Position numbers and translations under genes: made by a program. A DNA stretch of 64,000 nt, taken from the IMG/VR virus record IMGVR_UViG_3300034418_011142, positions 1-64,000 of that record; one strand, written 5' to 3'. Source of the DNA: a virus. The notes under the pieces are model-generated. The model had not been told where the DNA came from, searched no databases, and saw nothing but the letters and a program-made list of their open reading frames with translations. Below, piece after piece: positions 25,077 to 33,380 of this stretch (position 1 is its first letter; each line of letters opens with the position of its first letter).

Positions 25077-25090
25077 ATATTTATAAATAA
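25077..25090 (+). promoter_or_regulatory. Late-promoter-like motif containing TATAAATA
   Basis: ATATTTATAAATAA ends 12 bases before the ATG at 25103. Like the 9733 copy it holds the exact T4 late octamer. Confidence 0.5.
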
Positions 25091-25102
25091 ATATATTTTT
25101 TG

Positions 25103-25969
25103 ATGAAAATTAAACACTCCAAGTACAAAAATACGGGTATCCTATTTGAACTATTGGTGCGTCAAATTACTGCGGATACATTAAAAGGTGGAGATTCTCC
25201 AGCTATTGATATACTTAAAGAACATTTTGTAAAAACTTCTTTGGGTCGCGAGTATAAGTTGTATGAATCAATTTTAAAATCTAAAGTTTTAAATGAAGGA
25301 AGAGCTAATATGGTAATATCTACTATTTTAGAATCTTCTTCTAAATTTAATCGTACCTCGTTAAGAAAACAAAAATATAATTTAATTAATGAAATCAAAA
25401 AACATTATGATTTAGATGTTTTCTTTGGTGCTAAAATTAAAAACTATAAAGAATTAGCTTCACTATACACTTTAATTGAAGGATATAACTCAAAAGAAGC
25501 TAGTGATTCCCAACAATTAATAGATAATAAAGTAACTTTATTAGAACATTTAACTAAACAAGAAGTAAATGAAAAAGAAGTTAAAGAAGATGTTCTAAAG
25601 GAATTTCAAACATATGATAAAGATTTAAGAATTCTTACTTATAAAGTACTTTTAGAAAAATTTAATTCTAAATACGAAAATTTATCTACAGAACAAAAAC
25701 AAGTACTTAAAGAATTTATTAATTCGGTAGATTCAACCCCTGGATTAAGAGATTTTTACAATAGTAAAATAAATGACTTACAAGCTACTTTAAACGAAGA
25801 AGTTAAAAATATTAAAGATAAAGCTACACAAATTAAAATTACAGAAGTAGCTAAATATTTAGTTGAATTAGATAAAACTACTAAAATTACAAATGATAAT
25901 TTAGTTGACTTGTTACAATATTACGAATTAGTAAAAGAAATTAAAGTAGCAAATGGGGTTCAAGTATAA
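25103..25969 (+). CDS. Hypothetical head-region protein, 288 residues
   Basis: The start is taken at the ATG at 25103; a TTG three bases upstream adds one residue and is less likely. The opening MKIKHSKYKNTGILFELLVR is conserved-looking, followed by a long helical protein with repeated Lys/Glu/Leu heptads. No enzyme motif. It occupies the slot of T4 core proteins gp67/gp68 between portal and protease, so a prohead core role is inferred. Its last 17 bases overlap the next gene. Confidence 0.6.
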   Translation: MKIKHSKYKNTGILFELLVRQITADTLKGGDSPAIDILKEHFVKTSLGREYKLYESILKSKVLNEGRANMVISTILESSSKFNRTSLRKQKYNLINEIKKHYDLDVFFGAKIKNYKELASLYTLIEGYNSKEASDSQQLIDNKVTLLEHLTKQEVNEKEVKEDVLKEFQTYDKDLRILTYKVLLEKFNSKYENLSTEQKQVLKEFINSVDSTPGLRDFYNSKINDLQATLNEEVKNIKDKATQIKITEVAKYLVELDKTTKITNDNLVDLLQYYELVKEIKVANGVQV

Positions 25970-26549
25970 ACTTAGTGAAAAATTTAAAGTAGGGGATACT
26001 GAAGTAAGAGATGGTGTTAAGTCAACAGTTGTAGATATTGACCCTGAAACTGGTGCTATTTCATGGGATATTGAAAATGTACCTGCTATTGGTTCTACCT
26101 TTAAAGAATTTCAAGATTTAAGAAAGTTTATAACTGCTTTATCTCGTGAAACTAAAGATGAAGTAATTGATGATATTGCAAATGATATTCGTAATATATT
26201 TAACAAATATAGAACACATATTAGAAAAAATTATCCTGAATCTTATAAAAGATTTACTATGAATGAAGAAGAAGTAGAAGAAATATCTACTTCAGCAGGT
26301 GCAGGTGCTTATTTAACTAAATATGCTTTTAAAAAACCTAAAAAACAGGAAAAATTACCTGAAGGAGTAGGGGCAACATTAGGACCCGGCCCAAAAGCAG
26401 GACCAGAAGGTGTAAAGGATAATTATTACGTTAAAAAATTTAAATTTAAATTAGTTCCTAAAAATAAAAATGGGAATTATGTCCAAAAAGGTAGTGGTTT
26501 AGAAGTTAAAAACTTATTCAAAGATGACAAACCTCATGGATATGTATAA
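25953..26549 (+). CDS. Putative prohead core-region protein, 198 residues
   Basis: It starts inside the end of the previous gene (MGFKYKLSEKF, a Leu-x-Glu at residues 7-9). An SH3-like part KFKVGDTEVRDGVKSTVVDI is followed by helices, then an Ala/Gly linker and a C-terminal GPGPKAGPEGVKDNYYVKKF block of a type seen in marine T4-like phages. Function unknown; location suggests a component of the prohead core or neck assembly. It overlaps the next gene by 26 bases. Confidence 0.55.
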   Translation: MGFKYKLSEKFKVGDTEVRDGVKSTVVDIDPETGAISWDIENVPAIGSTFKEFQDLRKFITALSRETKDEVIDDIANDIRNIFNKYRTHIRKNYPESYKRFTMNEEEVEEISTSAGAGAYLTKYAFKKPKKQEKLPEGVGATLGPGPKAGPEGVKDNYYVKKFKFKLVPKNKNGNYVQKGSGLEVKNLFKDDKPHGYV

Positions 26550-26787
26550 GTATAAATTAATTGAACAAGAAGAATCTAAAGCTAAAAACTTCCAAGAAGA
26601 ACGTATAAGAGCTTTTGATGTACTTGAAAATAAATTAGACGAACTAAAAAAATTACTACGTCAGAGTAAAATTGAAACTATAAAATACTACAGAAATAAC
26701 CCACAAAGTTTTGGTGTAGTAGTAGGAACAGATTTAATTACTGACTATTTTAAAGATATTGAAACATTACTAAAATCAAAAGAATGA
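26524..26787 (+). CDS. Small helical head-region protein
   Basis: 87 residues if started at 26524; later in-frame ATGs at 26536 and 26542 are also possible and would shorten the overlap with the previous gene. Sequence KLIEQEESKAKNFQEERIRA and LDELKKLLRQSKIETIKYYR is charged and helical. T4 gp68 is a core protein of similar kind in this map position, but similarity by eye is only in size and composition. It overlaps the next start by four bases. Confidence 0.5.
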   Translation: MTNLMDMYKYKLIEQEESKAKNFQEERIRAFDVLENKLDELKKLLRQSKIETIKYYRNNPQSFGVVVGTDLITDYFKDIETLLKSKE

Positions 26788-28073
26788 AAAAAGCAGAAAA
26801 ATTATTTAAAGATTTGCTAAATGAAAATTTAGGATATATTGATCTTAAACCTATTAGCCAAATAGAAACTACACCTAAAGCAGATTTTGAAAATAAATTT
26901 GCTGAATTTTTAGCTGAAGAAAGCAAAAGAGAAAAAGAAGATGAAGCTGTAAAAGTTGATTCTAAAAAAGTAGCTAAATCTGTTGAAGAAATTGAAGACC
27001 ATAATTTTGACTATAAAGATCAAAAGAATTTAGATAATCAAATTGGTCAAGAAGTAATGAATGGTGTTTACTTTGAAGCTAAACAAAACCCAGATAAAAC
27101 AATTGATGAAATTAAAGAAATTGTAAGTAAAAATTTAGCTAAAGATCGTCAGTATTATATGAAAAATGCTGCTTTTGGTGTAGAAGGAATTGGATATGAA
27201 GATACAGAGTTGGAAGAAGTTAGTGGTAAATATGCTGCTAGTGGATATTCGGATAAGCTTAAAAAAGTGGTTAAGGAATCTTTAATGGGAGAATCATATG
27301 ATGAATTCCAGCGCGATGATAAAGGTGCTAAAGGTGTAGATAAAAAAGATAAAGGTGAAGAAGAAGCATTTGGTGCTGGGGTAGAAAAAGGTGAAAAAAT
27401 CGAAAAGAAAAAGATGTCTAAAAAAGCTAAAAAAGAATCAATTGATACTGATTTAGCTGAAATTGATAAACAAGCCCAAATTGTAGCTTTAGAAGCTAAA
27501 TTAAATAAAATAGATGAAGTTATTGAAAGTAAAATGAGCCGTATCAATATGGTATCCGAAGATGAAAACTTATCTGAATTAGTAGATAAGAAGAAAATGA
27601 AAGCCATGCAAAAAGAAGTTAAAGTCTTAGAAAAAAGAAAAGCTAAGATGGGAAAAATGTATGAAAAAATGTGTGGTAAAACATATCAAAGAGAAGAAAT
27701 CGTAGATGAAGTGGAAACTATTAATGAAAATGAGCAATTAAATGAAAATGATATGGTTGTAAGCTATAGGGGCGAAAAAATACCTATTAAATTTACAGGA
27801 TTTAAAGCTTTTGATGGAAGAGATGGTAGCCGTGATACAACAGACAATAAAGGTAGATTTGTTGTAGCTTTAGATGCAGAAAGAACTGATGGTAAACCAT
27901 TTATAGATAAAGAAAAATTTACTGTACATATTGTTACTAACCCAGGTGTTAGTAAAATAACCCAAGATGGAACCGTTCCTTTCCCTGATTTTAGTTCTTA
28001 TACATTTAAACCAAAAGTTGAAGATTTTGGGAAAACTATAGATTTTATTAAAAAAAATATAGATAATGGGTAA
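26784..28073 (+). CDS. Putative prohead core protein with many Leu/Ile-x-Glu sites
   Basis: 429 residues. MKKAEKLFKDLLNENLGY begins with a Leu-x-Glu. The first 330 residues are Lys/Glu-rich and helical, with an eight-residue linker region rich in Lys/Gly near 175-215. The C-terminal 100 residues (MVVSYRGEKIPIKFTGFKAF ... VHIVTNPGVSKI) are a separate beta-rich domain. Leu-x-Glu sites (INENEQLNEND) sit exactly at the join, so protease processing could separate the two parts. It directly precedes the protease gene and overlaps it by eight bases, like core genes in T4. Confidence 0.55.
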   Translation: MKKAEKLFKDLLNENLGYIDLKPISQIETTPKADFENKFAEFLAEESKREKEDEAVKVDSKKVAKSVEEIEDHNFDYKDQKNLDNQIGQEVMNGVYFEAKQNPDKTIDEIKEIVSKNLAKDRQYYMKNAAFGVEGIGYEDTELEEVSGKYAASGYSDKLKKVVKESLMGESYDEFQRDDKGAKGVDKKDKGEEEAFGAGVEKGEKIEKKKMSKKAKKESIDTDLAEIDKQAQIVALEAKLNKIDEVIESKMSRINMVSEDENLSELVDKKKMKAMQKEVKVLEKRKAKMGKMYEKMCGKTYQREEIVDEVETINENEQLNENDMVVSYRGEKIPIKFTGFKAFDGRDGSRDTTDNKGRFVVALDAERTDGKPFIDKEKFTVHIVTNPGVSKITQDGTVPFPDFSSYTFKPKVEDFGKTIDFIKKNIDNG

Positions 28074-28671
28074 ATCACTCTTAATAGAAACTAATACCTT
28101 TAAGGTTAACCCTCTTCAATTAACAGAAAATGTTAACAAGGAGACGGGTAACTTAATGGTTGAAGGAATTTTAGCTACTGCTGAAGTTAAAAACGGAAAT
28201 GGTAGATATTATTCTAAAGATCTCTGGAATAGAGAAATGGATAAGTATGATGAACTTATCAAAGAAAGACGCTCAATGGGCGAACTAGACCATCCAGAAT
28301 CTTCAGTTATAAACCTCCAAAACGTATCTCATTTAATCTCAGACTATTGGTGGGATGGAGATAATGTAATGGGTAAAATAGAAATTTTACCTACTCCTTC
28401 AGGTAATATACTTAAAGAACTAATTAAAGCAGGTGTAACAGTAGGTGTTTCATCTCGTGGAATGGGATCGTTAGAGCAAAATGGTAACGTAATGGAAGTA
28501 CAAGATGACTTTGAATTATTATGTTGGGATTTTGTTTCAACACCTTCTAACCCAGGTTCATTTATGCACACTTTAAATGAAGGAAAACAAACATTTGTTT
28601 ACGATTACAATAAAGTAAATAATATAGTACGAGAAATTCTTTGTTCAAAAGGTTCTTGTCCAATAACTTAA
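28066..28671 (+). CDS. 21: Prohead maturation protease (T4 gp21-like)
   Basis: 201 residues. The catalytic His lies in GELDHPESS (His76) and the Ser in VGVSSRGMG (Ser129 or Ser130), the arrangement of T4 gp21 and herpes-type assemblin proteases. NGNGRYYSKDLW near 43-54 is another conserved block. The enzyme sits in the prohead core, cuts scaffold, capsid and internal proteins after Glu in a hydrophobic-x-Glu context, and is destroyed with the core. Its own N-terminus contains Leu-Thr-Glu (PLQLTENV), perhaps self-cleaved. This gene is the basis for reading the tags of other proteins here as cleavage sites. Confidence 0.9.
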   Translation: MGKSLLIETNTFKVNPLQLTENVNKETGNLMVEGILATAEVKNGNGRYYSKDLWNREMDKYDELIKERRSMGELDHPESSVINLQNVSHLISDYWWDGDNVMGKIEILPTPSGNILKELIKAGVTVGVSSRGMGSLEQNGNVMEVQDDFELLCWDFVSTPSNPGSFMHTLNEGKQTFVYDYNKVNNIVREILCSKGSCPIT

Positions 28672-28700
28672 CCCCTCTAAATTCAACCGATTTAGACCTA

Positions 28701-28730
28701 AGCCTTCTTTTTGAAGGCTTTTATATTTTT
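28701..28730 (+). terminator. Intrinsic terminator after protease gene
   Basis: AGCCTTC (28701-28707) pairs with GAAGGCT (28713-28719) around five T residues and runs into TTTATATTTTT. It separates the portal-protease unit from the scaffold-capsid unit. Confidence 0.8.
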
Positions 28731-28751
28731 CCCAAATACTCATATACGTAT

Positions 28752-28822
28752 AACCGTAATATGCCATCCCTTATATGGCATCGATAAAAAAATATTCCCT
28801 ATTACGGTTCCTAATAACCGTA
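28752..28822 (+). promoter_or_regulatory. Structured leader of scaffold gene: competing inverted repeats
   Basis: AACCGTAAT (28752-28760) can pair with ATTACGGTT (28801-28809), enclosing a hairpin ATGCCAT/ATGGCAT (28761-28767 with 28775-28781). The same ATTACGGTT arm can instead pair with AACCGTA at 28816-28822. The two pairings exclude each other. It lies 26 bases before the scaffold ATG and after the terminator. No clean late-type motif is present here; CATATACGTATAA at 28741 may replace it. Confidence 0.5.
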
Positions 28823-28847
28823 TTTCACAAATTTAAATTTTGCGATT

Positions 28848-30197
28848 ATGTCAAACAACAGAGATTTGCTTAAAGAAGCAATTGCTGATGCTAAAGCTGT
28901 AAAAGAAACTGCTATAGCAAATGCCAAAGCTGCTTTAGAAGAAGCATTTACTCCACATTTAAAATCTATGCTAGCTGCTAAGTTAGAAGAGATGGATAAA
29001 GACGACGTTGATGAAGGGTACGATAAGTACGAAGAAGACGATGTTAAAATGGAAGAAGTAAATGAAACTGAAGAAGTAACTGAGGTAGAAGAGATTGAAG
29101 AAGAAATCAATCTTGACGAATTACTTGCAGAACTCGAAGAAGGTGAAGATAAGGACGAAGTTAAAGAATCTGAAGAAATTGAAGAATCTGAAGAAGTAAC
29201 CGAACAGGAAGAAGACGAAGCCGAAGAAGAAGGCGAAGACGAAGAAGCTGAAGGTGAAATGGAAGAGGAAGAAATCGATTTAGAAGACATGACTGAAGAC
29301 GATCTTAAATCTTTTATCGAAGATGTAATTAAAGACATGGTAGAAGCTGGTGAATTAGAAGCTGGAGAAGAAATGGAAATGGATGATGAAGAATCAGAAA
29401 TGGATATGGATATCGAAGTGGAAGATGAAGAAGAAGAAATCATGGAAATGGACGAAGTAAGCTGGAATGAAAAGAACAACCCTACAAGAGGAGCTAGTAA
29501 AAAAGAATTAGATCCTAAAAAGGTTGGAAAATCAACTGCTGCTTATGCCATTAATGAAGAAGAAGTAACTGAAGGTGATCCTGATGCTGCTGCTAGAGGC
29601 CTAGAAAACATTATTAACTTTGTTATCAAGAATGCCAAAAAAGGTAAAGATTGGTTAAAGAAAAATGTTGAAAAAGGATCTATGCAACAAGCTATGACCG
29701 AAATGGAAATAGAAGAAGGTGATCCAGATGCAGCTGCTAGAGGACTTGAAAACATTATTAATTTTGTCATGAAAAACGCCTCTAAAGGTGCTGATTGGCT
29801 TAAAAAGAATGTTAAAGTAGGTTCTATGCAGGATGCTATGACTTCAGAAGCGTTAGCTGAAATTGAAGAACTTAAAAAAGAACTTCAAGAAGTTAATTTA
29901 CTAAATGCTAAATTACTTTACACTAACAAAATCTTCAAATCTAAGAATTTGTCAGAAGACAAAAAAGTTAAAGTGTTAAAAGCTTTTGATAAAGCTGCAA
30001 CCGTAAAAGAAGCAAAAGTTATTTTTGAAACATTAAACGAAGGTATGTCATCTAAAATGACAAAATCCCCAATTAATGAAGTAAAAGGTAGTGCTTCAAA
30101 AGCTACAGGAGTTGCTCCTAAGGCTAAACAGCCAATTGTTGAAAACGCTGCATTTGCGCGTATGCAAAAATTAGCTGGAATTATTAAAGAAAATTAA
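28848..30197 (+). CDS. 22: Prohead scaffold protein (T4 gp22-like)
   Basis: 449 residues. MSNNRDLLKEAIADAKAVKE opens with Leu-Lys-Glu-Ala, a good protease site. Residues about 40-205 are extremely acidic, as in scaffolds of marine T4-like phages. A 49-codon module (DPDAAARGLENIINFV ... DWLKKNV ... GSMQ-x-AMT) occurs twice in tandem near 241-338. The C-terminal third is helical and ends MQKLAGIIKEN. The protein forms the inner core on which the shell assembles and is later degraded. It lies 28 bases before the capsid gene and shares its transcript. Confidence 0.85.
   Translation: MSNNRDLLKEAIADAKAVKETAIANAKAALEEAFTPHLKSMLAAKLEEMDKDDVDEGYDKYEEDDVKMEEVNETEEVTEVEEIEEEINLDELLAELEEGEDKDEVKESEEIEESEEVTEQEEDEAEEEGEDEEAEGEMEEEEIDLEDMTEDDLKSFIEDVIKDMVEAGELEAGEEMEMDDEESEMDMDIEVEDEEEEIMEMDEVSWNEKNNPTRGASKKELDPKKVGKSTAAYAINEEEVTEGDPDAAARGLENIINFVIKNAKKGKDWLKKNVEKGSMQQAMTEMEIEEGDPDAAARGLENIINFVMKNASKGADWLKKNVKVGSMQDAMTSEALAEIEELKKELQEVNLLNAKLLYTNKIFKSKNLSEDKKVKVLKAFDKAATVKEAKVIFETLNEGMSSKMTKSPINEVKGSASKATGVAPKAKQPIVENAAFARMQKLAGIIKEN
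29570..29843 (+). repeat. Tandem 147-base module duplication in scaffold gene
   Basis: Two copies about 147 bases apart encode near-identical 40-residue blocks (EGDPDAAARGLENIINFV then KKNV and GSMQ). The copies differ at many third positions, so the duplication is not recent. Confidence 0.75.
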
Positions 30198-30225
30198 AAA
30201 TTAAAACTTAAAAAAACTTAAAATC

Positions 30226-31848
30226 ATGAGTTTACAAACTTTATTAGAAAGTGCAAACCCATATCACTCAGTACAAAGCGATGCCGCTAGATTGTCTGAA
30301 AAGTGGGAAAAAACAGGTTTGTTAGAAGGTTTGAAAGGTGCTTCCAAAAATAACATGGGAATGATCCTTGAAAACCAAGCTAAGCAACTTGTAGTAGAAA
30401 GCTCTCAAACGGGTGGTGGTAGTGCCTCACAAGGTACCTTTACTGCTGGTGTAGGTGAGCAATGGGCTGGCGTAGCTCTTCCTTTAGTACGTAAAGTATT
30501 TGGACAGATCGCTGCTCAAGAATTCGTATCAGTACAACCAATGAACTTACCTTCTGGTCTTGTATTTTTCCTAGATTTCCAATATGGAACTTCTAAGAAT
30601 CCATTTACTAGTGGTGATTCTATGTATGGTGATGCTGGTGCTGATCCATTTGGAAATACTAACACAGGTGGTCTTTACGGAGCTGGTAGATTTAGTTATT
30701 CAATCAATAATACTGCATCAACAGCAACTATTACACCAACTACAGCCTCTTGGTCTGACTTAAACTTCGATTCTGATTATTCAGCTTCTGCTACAGCTAA
30801 CAAGTACAGACTTGTAACTTTTAGTCTTGCAAACAAAAATGCTGATTTCGAAGGTGCTAGAGCATTTGTTCTTGAAGGTGGAGTTGGAGTTGAGGAAGGT
30901 ATTGCTTTACCTCAATTTACTACTGTATCAGGAACTGACGTAGTTTTCGTAATTTCTTCTTCATCTGAAGTAGGTGGTGGTGGTGCTGGATCTTACACTG
31001 TAGATTACCAGGTACAACCAACTGACCAATATAGAGGTGATTTCGAAGATGGAAACAATTCATTAAACGGAGGAAATACTCCAATTTCTATCCCAGAAAT
31101 TAACGTACAGATGAAATCATCTGCTATCGTAGCTAAAACTCGTAAGTTGAAAGCTGTATGGACTCCTGAGTTCGCACAAGACTTGAACGCTTACCATGCT
31201 CTAGATGCTGAAGCTGAATTAACTTCTATCTTAAGTGAGTACATTTCACTAGAAATTGACCTTGAGATCCTAGATATGTTGATTGAGTCTGCTGCTGCTG
31301 GAACAGAAGTATGGTCAGCTGTAAATAACAGATCTATCGTAGATAACGGTGCTGATGGTACTATTTCAGACCTAGGTTTCTACAATAGCCAAGGACAGTG
31401 GTTCCAAACTTTAGGAACTAAAATCCAAAAATTAAGTAACATCATCCACCAGAAAACTCTTAGAGGTGGTGCTAACTTCCTAGTATGTTCTCCAACTGTA
31501 GGTACTATCCTAGAATCTATTCCAGGATTTGCTGCTGATTCAGATGGTGATACTTCTAAAGCAAGTTACGCTTTTGGTGTACAAAAAGTAGGTGCTATTA
31601 ACAGCCGTCAGAAAGTTTATAAGAACCCTTACATGAAAGAAAACCAAATCCTATTAGGATTTAGAGGTGGACAGTTCTTAGAAGCTGGTGCTGTATTTGC
31701 TCCATACATTCCATTAATCATGACTCCTCTTGTATACGATCCAGATACGTTTACTCCACGTAAAGGTCTCTTGACTCGTTACGCTAAGAAGATGGTACGT
31801 CCTGAATTCTATGGATTGATCAAAGTAAATGGTTTAAATACTCTATAA
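30226..31848 (+). CDS. 23: Major capsid protein (T4 gp23-like)
   Basis: 540 residues. The HK97-fold capsid is recognised from VAKTRKLKAVWTPEFAQDLN and AEAELTSILSEYISLEIDLE, FLVCSPTVGTILESIPGF, and FLEAGAVFAPYIPLIMTPLV ... RKGLLTRYAKKMVRPEFYG, all typical of gp23. The N-terminal 65 residues form the scaffold-binding delta part; QLVVESSQTGG near 52-62 is the probable maturation cut, in the same place as T4 Glu65. Codon use in this gene is less AT-rich than in its neighbours, as expected for the most expressed protein. A strong terminator follows. Confidence 0.96.
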   Translation: MSLQTLLESANPYHSVQSDAARLSEKWEKTGLLEGLKGASKNNMGMILENQAKQLVVESSQTGGGSASQGTFTAGVGEQWAGVALPLVRKVFGQIAAQEFVSVQPMNLPSGLVFFLDFQYGTSKNPFTSGDSMYGDAGADPFGNTNTGGLYGAGRFSYSINNTASTATITPTTASWSDLNFDSDYSASATANKYRLVTFSLANKNADFEGARAFVLEGGVGVEEGIALPQFTTVSGTDVVFVISSSSEVGGGGAGSYTVDYQVQPTDQYRGDFEDGNNSLNGGNTPISIPEINVQMKSSAIVAKTRKLKAVWTPEFAQDLNAYHALDAEAELTSILSEYISLEIDLEILDMLIESAAAGTEVWSAVNNRSIVDNGADGTISDLGFYNSQGQWFQTLGTKIQKLSNIIHQKTLRGGANFLVCSPTVGTILESIPGFAADSDGDTSKASYAFGVQKVGAINSRQKVYKNPYMKENQILLGFRGGQFLEAGAVFAPYIPLIMTPLVYDPDTFTPRKGLLTRYAKKMVRPEFYGLIKVNGLNTL

Positions 31849-31875
31849 TTAGAGCTTAAACATACTTTATAAATT

Positions 31876-31901
31876 AACCCGGCCTTGTGCCGGGTTTTTT
31901 T
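31876..31901 (+). terminator. Strong intrinsic terminator after capsid gene
   Basis: AACCCGGC (31876-31883) pairs perfectly with GCCGGGTT (31889-31896) around CTTGT and is followed by an unbroken T run. It is the strongest hairpin in the window. Confidence 0.93.
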
Positions 31902-31910
31902 ATCCTTTTC

Positions 31911-31920
31911 ATATTTATAA
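31911..31920 (+). promoter_or_regulatory. Late-promoter-like motif (ATATTTATAA)
   Basis: Ten bases after the capsid terminator. The nearest ATG is that of a small hydrophobic reading frame at 31935 (14 bases), while the phoH start is 124 bases away. Confidence 0.45.
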
Positions 31921-31934
31921 CTAACAAACGTTAC

Positions 31935-32183
31935 ATGGGTATACTACTTATCTCATTATATTCTTATATTAAAATTTACCCGTTTATTAACGTATTTACA
32001 CTGTTTGCTTTAATCATTTGTATAACCCCTAAATTAAGAAGTCTATGGCGTCTAAACCGCATACAGACGACGTGTATCGTCCTAAGAGAATTCCAAAAAA
32101 CCCAATTAAGTTTAAACTCCAACTTAATGAAGAACAAAAACAAGCGAAAGCAGTTATACTCGAAAATACAATTACCTTATTAG
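31935..32183 (+). CDS. Possible small membrane protein overlapping phoH start
   Basis: 82 codons from the ATG at 31935. The first 33 residues (MGILLISLYSYIKIYPFINV, then FTLFALIICI) are hydrophobic and could span the membrane. The rest overlaps phoH in another frame and looks random. The only support is the well-placed start behind a promoter-like motif and the otherwise unexplained 110-base leader. It may be translated only as a leader, or not at all. Confidence 0.25.
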   Translation: MGILLISLYSYIKIYPFINVFTLFALIICITPKLRSLWRLNRIQTTCIVLREFQKTQLSLNSNLMKNKNKRKQLYSKIQLPY

Positions 32184-32782
32184 CAGGTGGAGCTGGAAGT
32201 GGTAAAACACTTTTAGCATGTAATGTTGCATTAGATGGTCTGTTAAGAAGAATGTATGATAAAATCATAATCACCAGACCTACAGTATCAAAAGAAGAAA
32301 TAGGTTTCCTCCCAGGTGACCTAAGAGAAAAAATGGATCCCTGGGTTCAACCTATATACCAAAATTTTTACCAACTATATGATAAAGTTAAAATCGAAAA
32401 ACTTATTGAAGATGGTAAAATAGAAATTGTACCTGTATCATTTATGAGAGGTAGAACATTTTTAGATTCAATGATTATAGTAGATGAAGCACAAAATGTT
32501 ACTCATGAACAAATGGAAATGATTACTTCACGTATTGGTTTAAGAAGTAAAATGATGATATGTGGAGATTCACACCAAACAGATCTAAAGAAAAAATCAG
32601 ATTCTGGGTTTAAATTTTTATATACAGCAGCAAGAAAAATTAAAAATTTAGAAGCTATTACTTTAACTACTAACCATAGAGATTCAATTGTAGAAGATTT
32701 ATTAAAATATTATCAAGAAGCAGTAGAAAGAGGTATATCAATTACTACTTCTGGATCATATATTTATAATAATAAGAACTAA
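32045..32782 (+). CDS. phoH: PhoH-like ATPase
   Basis: 245 residues. Walker A GGAGSGKT (48-55), Walker B SMIIVDEAQN (142-151) and the PhoH-specific TRPTVSKEEIGFLPGDLREK (78-97) leave little doubt. An in-frame stop at 32030 fixes the start region. PhoH proteins are common in marine T4-like phages. They are RNA-linked ATPases in bacteria, but the phage role is unsettled, and a tie to phosphate stress is not shown by this sequence. It stands alone between the capsid terminator and the next promoter-like motif. Confidence 0.92.
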   Translation: MASKPHTDDVYRPKRIPKNPIKFKLQLNEEQKQAKAVILENTITLLAGGAGSGKTLLACNVALDGLLRRMYDKIIITRPTVSKEEIGFLPGDLREKMDPWVQPIYQNFYQLYDKVKIEKLIEDGKIEIVPVSFMRGRTFLDSMIIVDEAQNVTHEQMEMITSRIGLRSKMMICGDSHQTDLKKKSDSGFKFLYTAARKIKNLEAITLTTNHRDSIVEDLLKYYQEAVERGISITTSGSYIYNNKN

Positions 32783-32786
32783 CATC

Positions 32787-32800
32787 ATATTTATAATAAA
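32787..32800 (+). promoter_or_regulatory. Late-promoter-like motif (ATATTTATAATAAA)
   Basis: Five bases after the phoH stop; eight bases before the ATG at 32809. Confidence 0.5.
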
Positions 32801-32808
32801 ACAAAATT

Positions 32809-33351
32809 ATGGCATTATGTACTCCTACTGGTTCATTAGAAGTATTTATACGGGAAAGTATATTACTTCCCAACGGTAATGAAGAAATAGCAACTAATCA
32901 AATCAAAATTCCTGGTGTAAATCAATTAACTAGAAGAATTGATACAATCTCAGCTAAATGGGAAAAAACAGGAGTTGAACTTTTAAGATTTGTTGATAAC
33001 GAAGCTTCACAGGTAGCTGGTTCATTTGTTAGAAATACAGTAAAATATTTAAGATTTACTAATTTAGATTGTGATAATTATCTTTCTTTATACTTAATTC
33101 AACATAGCCCAGATGCTCAAGCACCAAATACAGGTGATGTAGGCTCGGGTGATGAAGGAGTATTCAGATTAGATCCAGGTAAATCAATGATGTTATCTAA
33201 TGCTCAATTTGAAAGTAGTAATTATTATGACTATGTAGTAGATGGATATGTTGATATACAATATTATTCTTCATTTGCTTCACTTTATAGTATAAAAGCT
33301 AAAGCAAACAATAAAGATATAAGAATAGAGTACCTTGTAGGTTCCTCTTAA
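32809..33351 (+). CDS. Putative virion protein, 180 residues
   Basis: Beta-rich, no enzymatic motif. Segments include TGSLEVFIRESILLPNGNEE, AKWEKTGVELLRFVDNEASQ and YLRFTNLDCDNYLSLYLIQH, the last typical of small beta-sandwich virion proteins. It has no signal peptide or cysteine pair. It lies between phoH and a small fibre and has its own promoter-like motif, so it may be a head decoration or appendage protein; neither can be proved here. Confidence 0.55.
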   Translation: MALCTPTGSLEVFIRESILLPNGNEEIATNQIKIPGVNQLTRRIDTISAKWEKTGVELLRFVDNEASQVAGSFVRNTVKYLRFTNLDCDNYLSLYLIQHSPDAQAPNTGDVGSGDEGVFRLDPGKSMMLSNAQFESSNYYDYVVDGYVDIQYYSSFASLYSIKAKANNKDIRIEYLVGSS

Positions 33352-33364
33352 TATTTATAATAAA
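33351..33364 (+). promoter_or_regulatory. Late-promoter-like motif (ATATTTATAATAAA)
   Basis: Its first base is the last base of the preceding stop codon; the ATG at 33381 is 16 bases downstream. Confidence 0.5.
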
Positions 33365-33380
33365 AATAATTTAATATAAA

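Noticed and set aside
28811-29479. Long Ser-rich reading frame on the - strand
   Set aside because: It is the mirror of the Glu/Asp-rich codons of the scaffold gene (GAA/GAT read as TTC/ATC), and its residue bias has no other source. All supported genes lie on the + strand.
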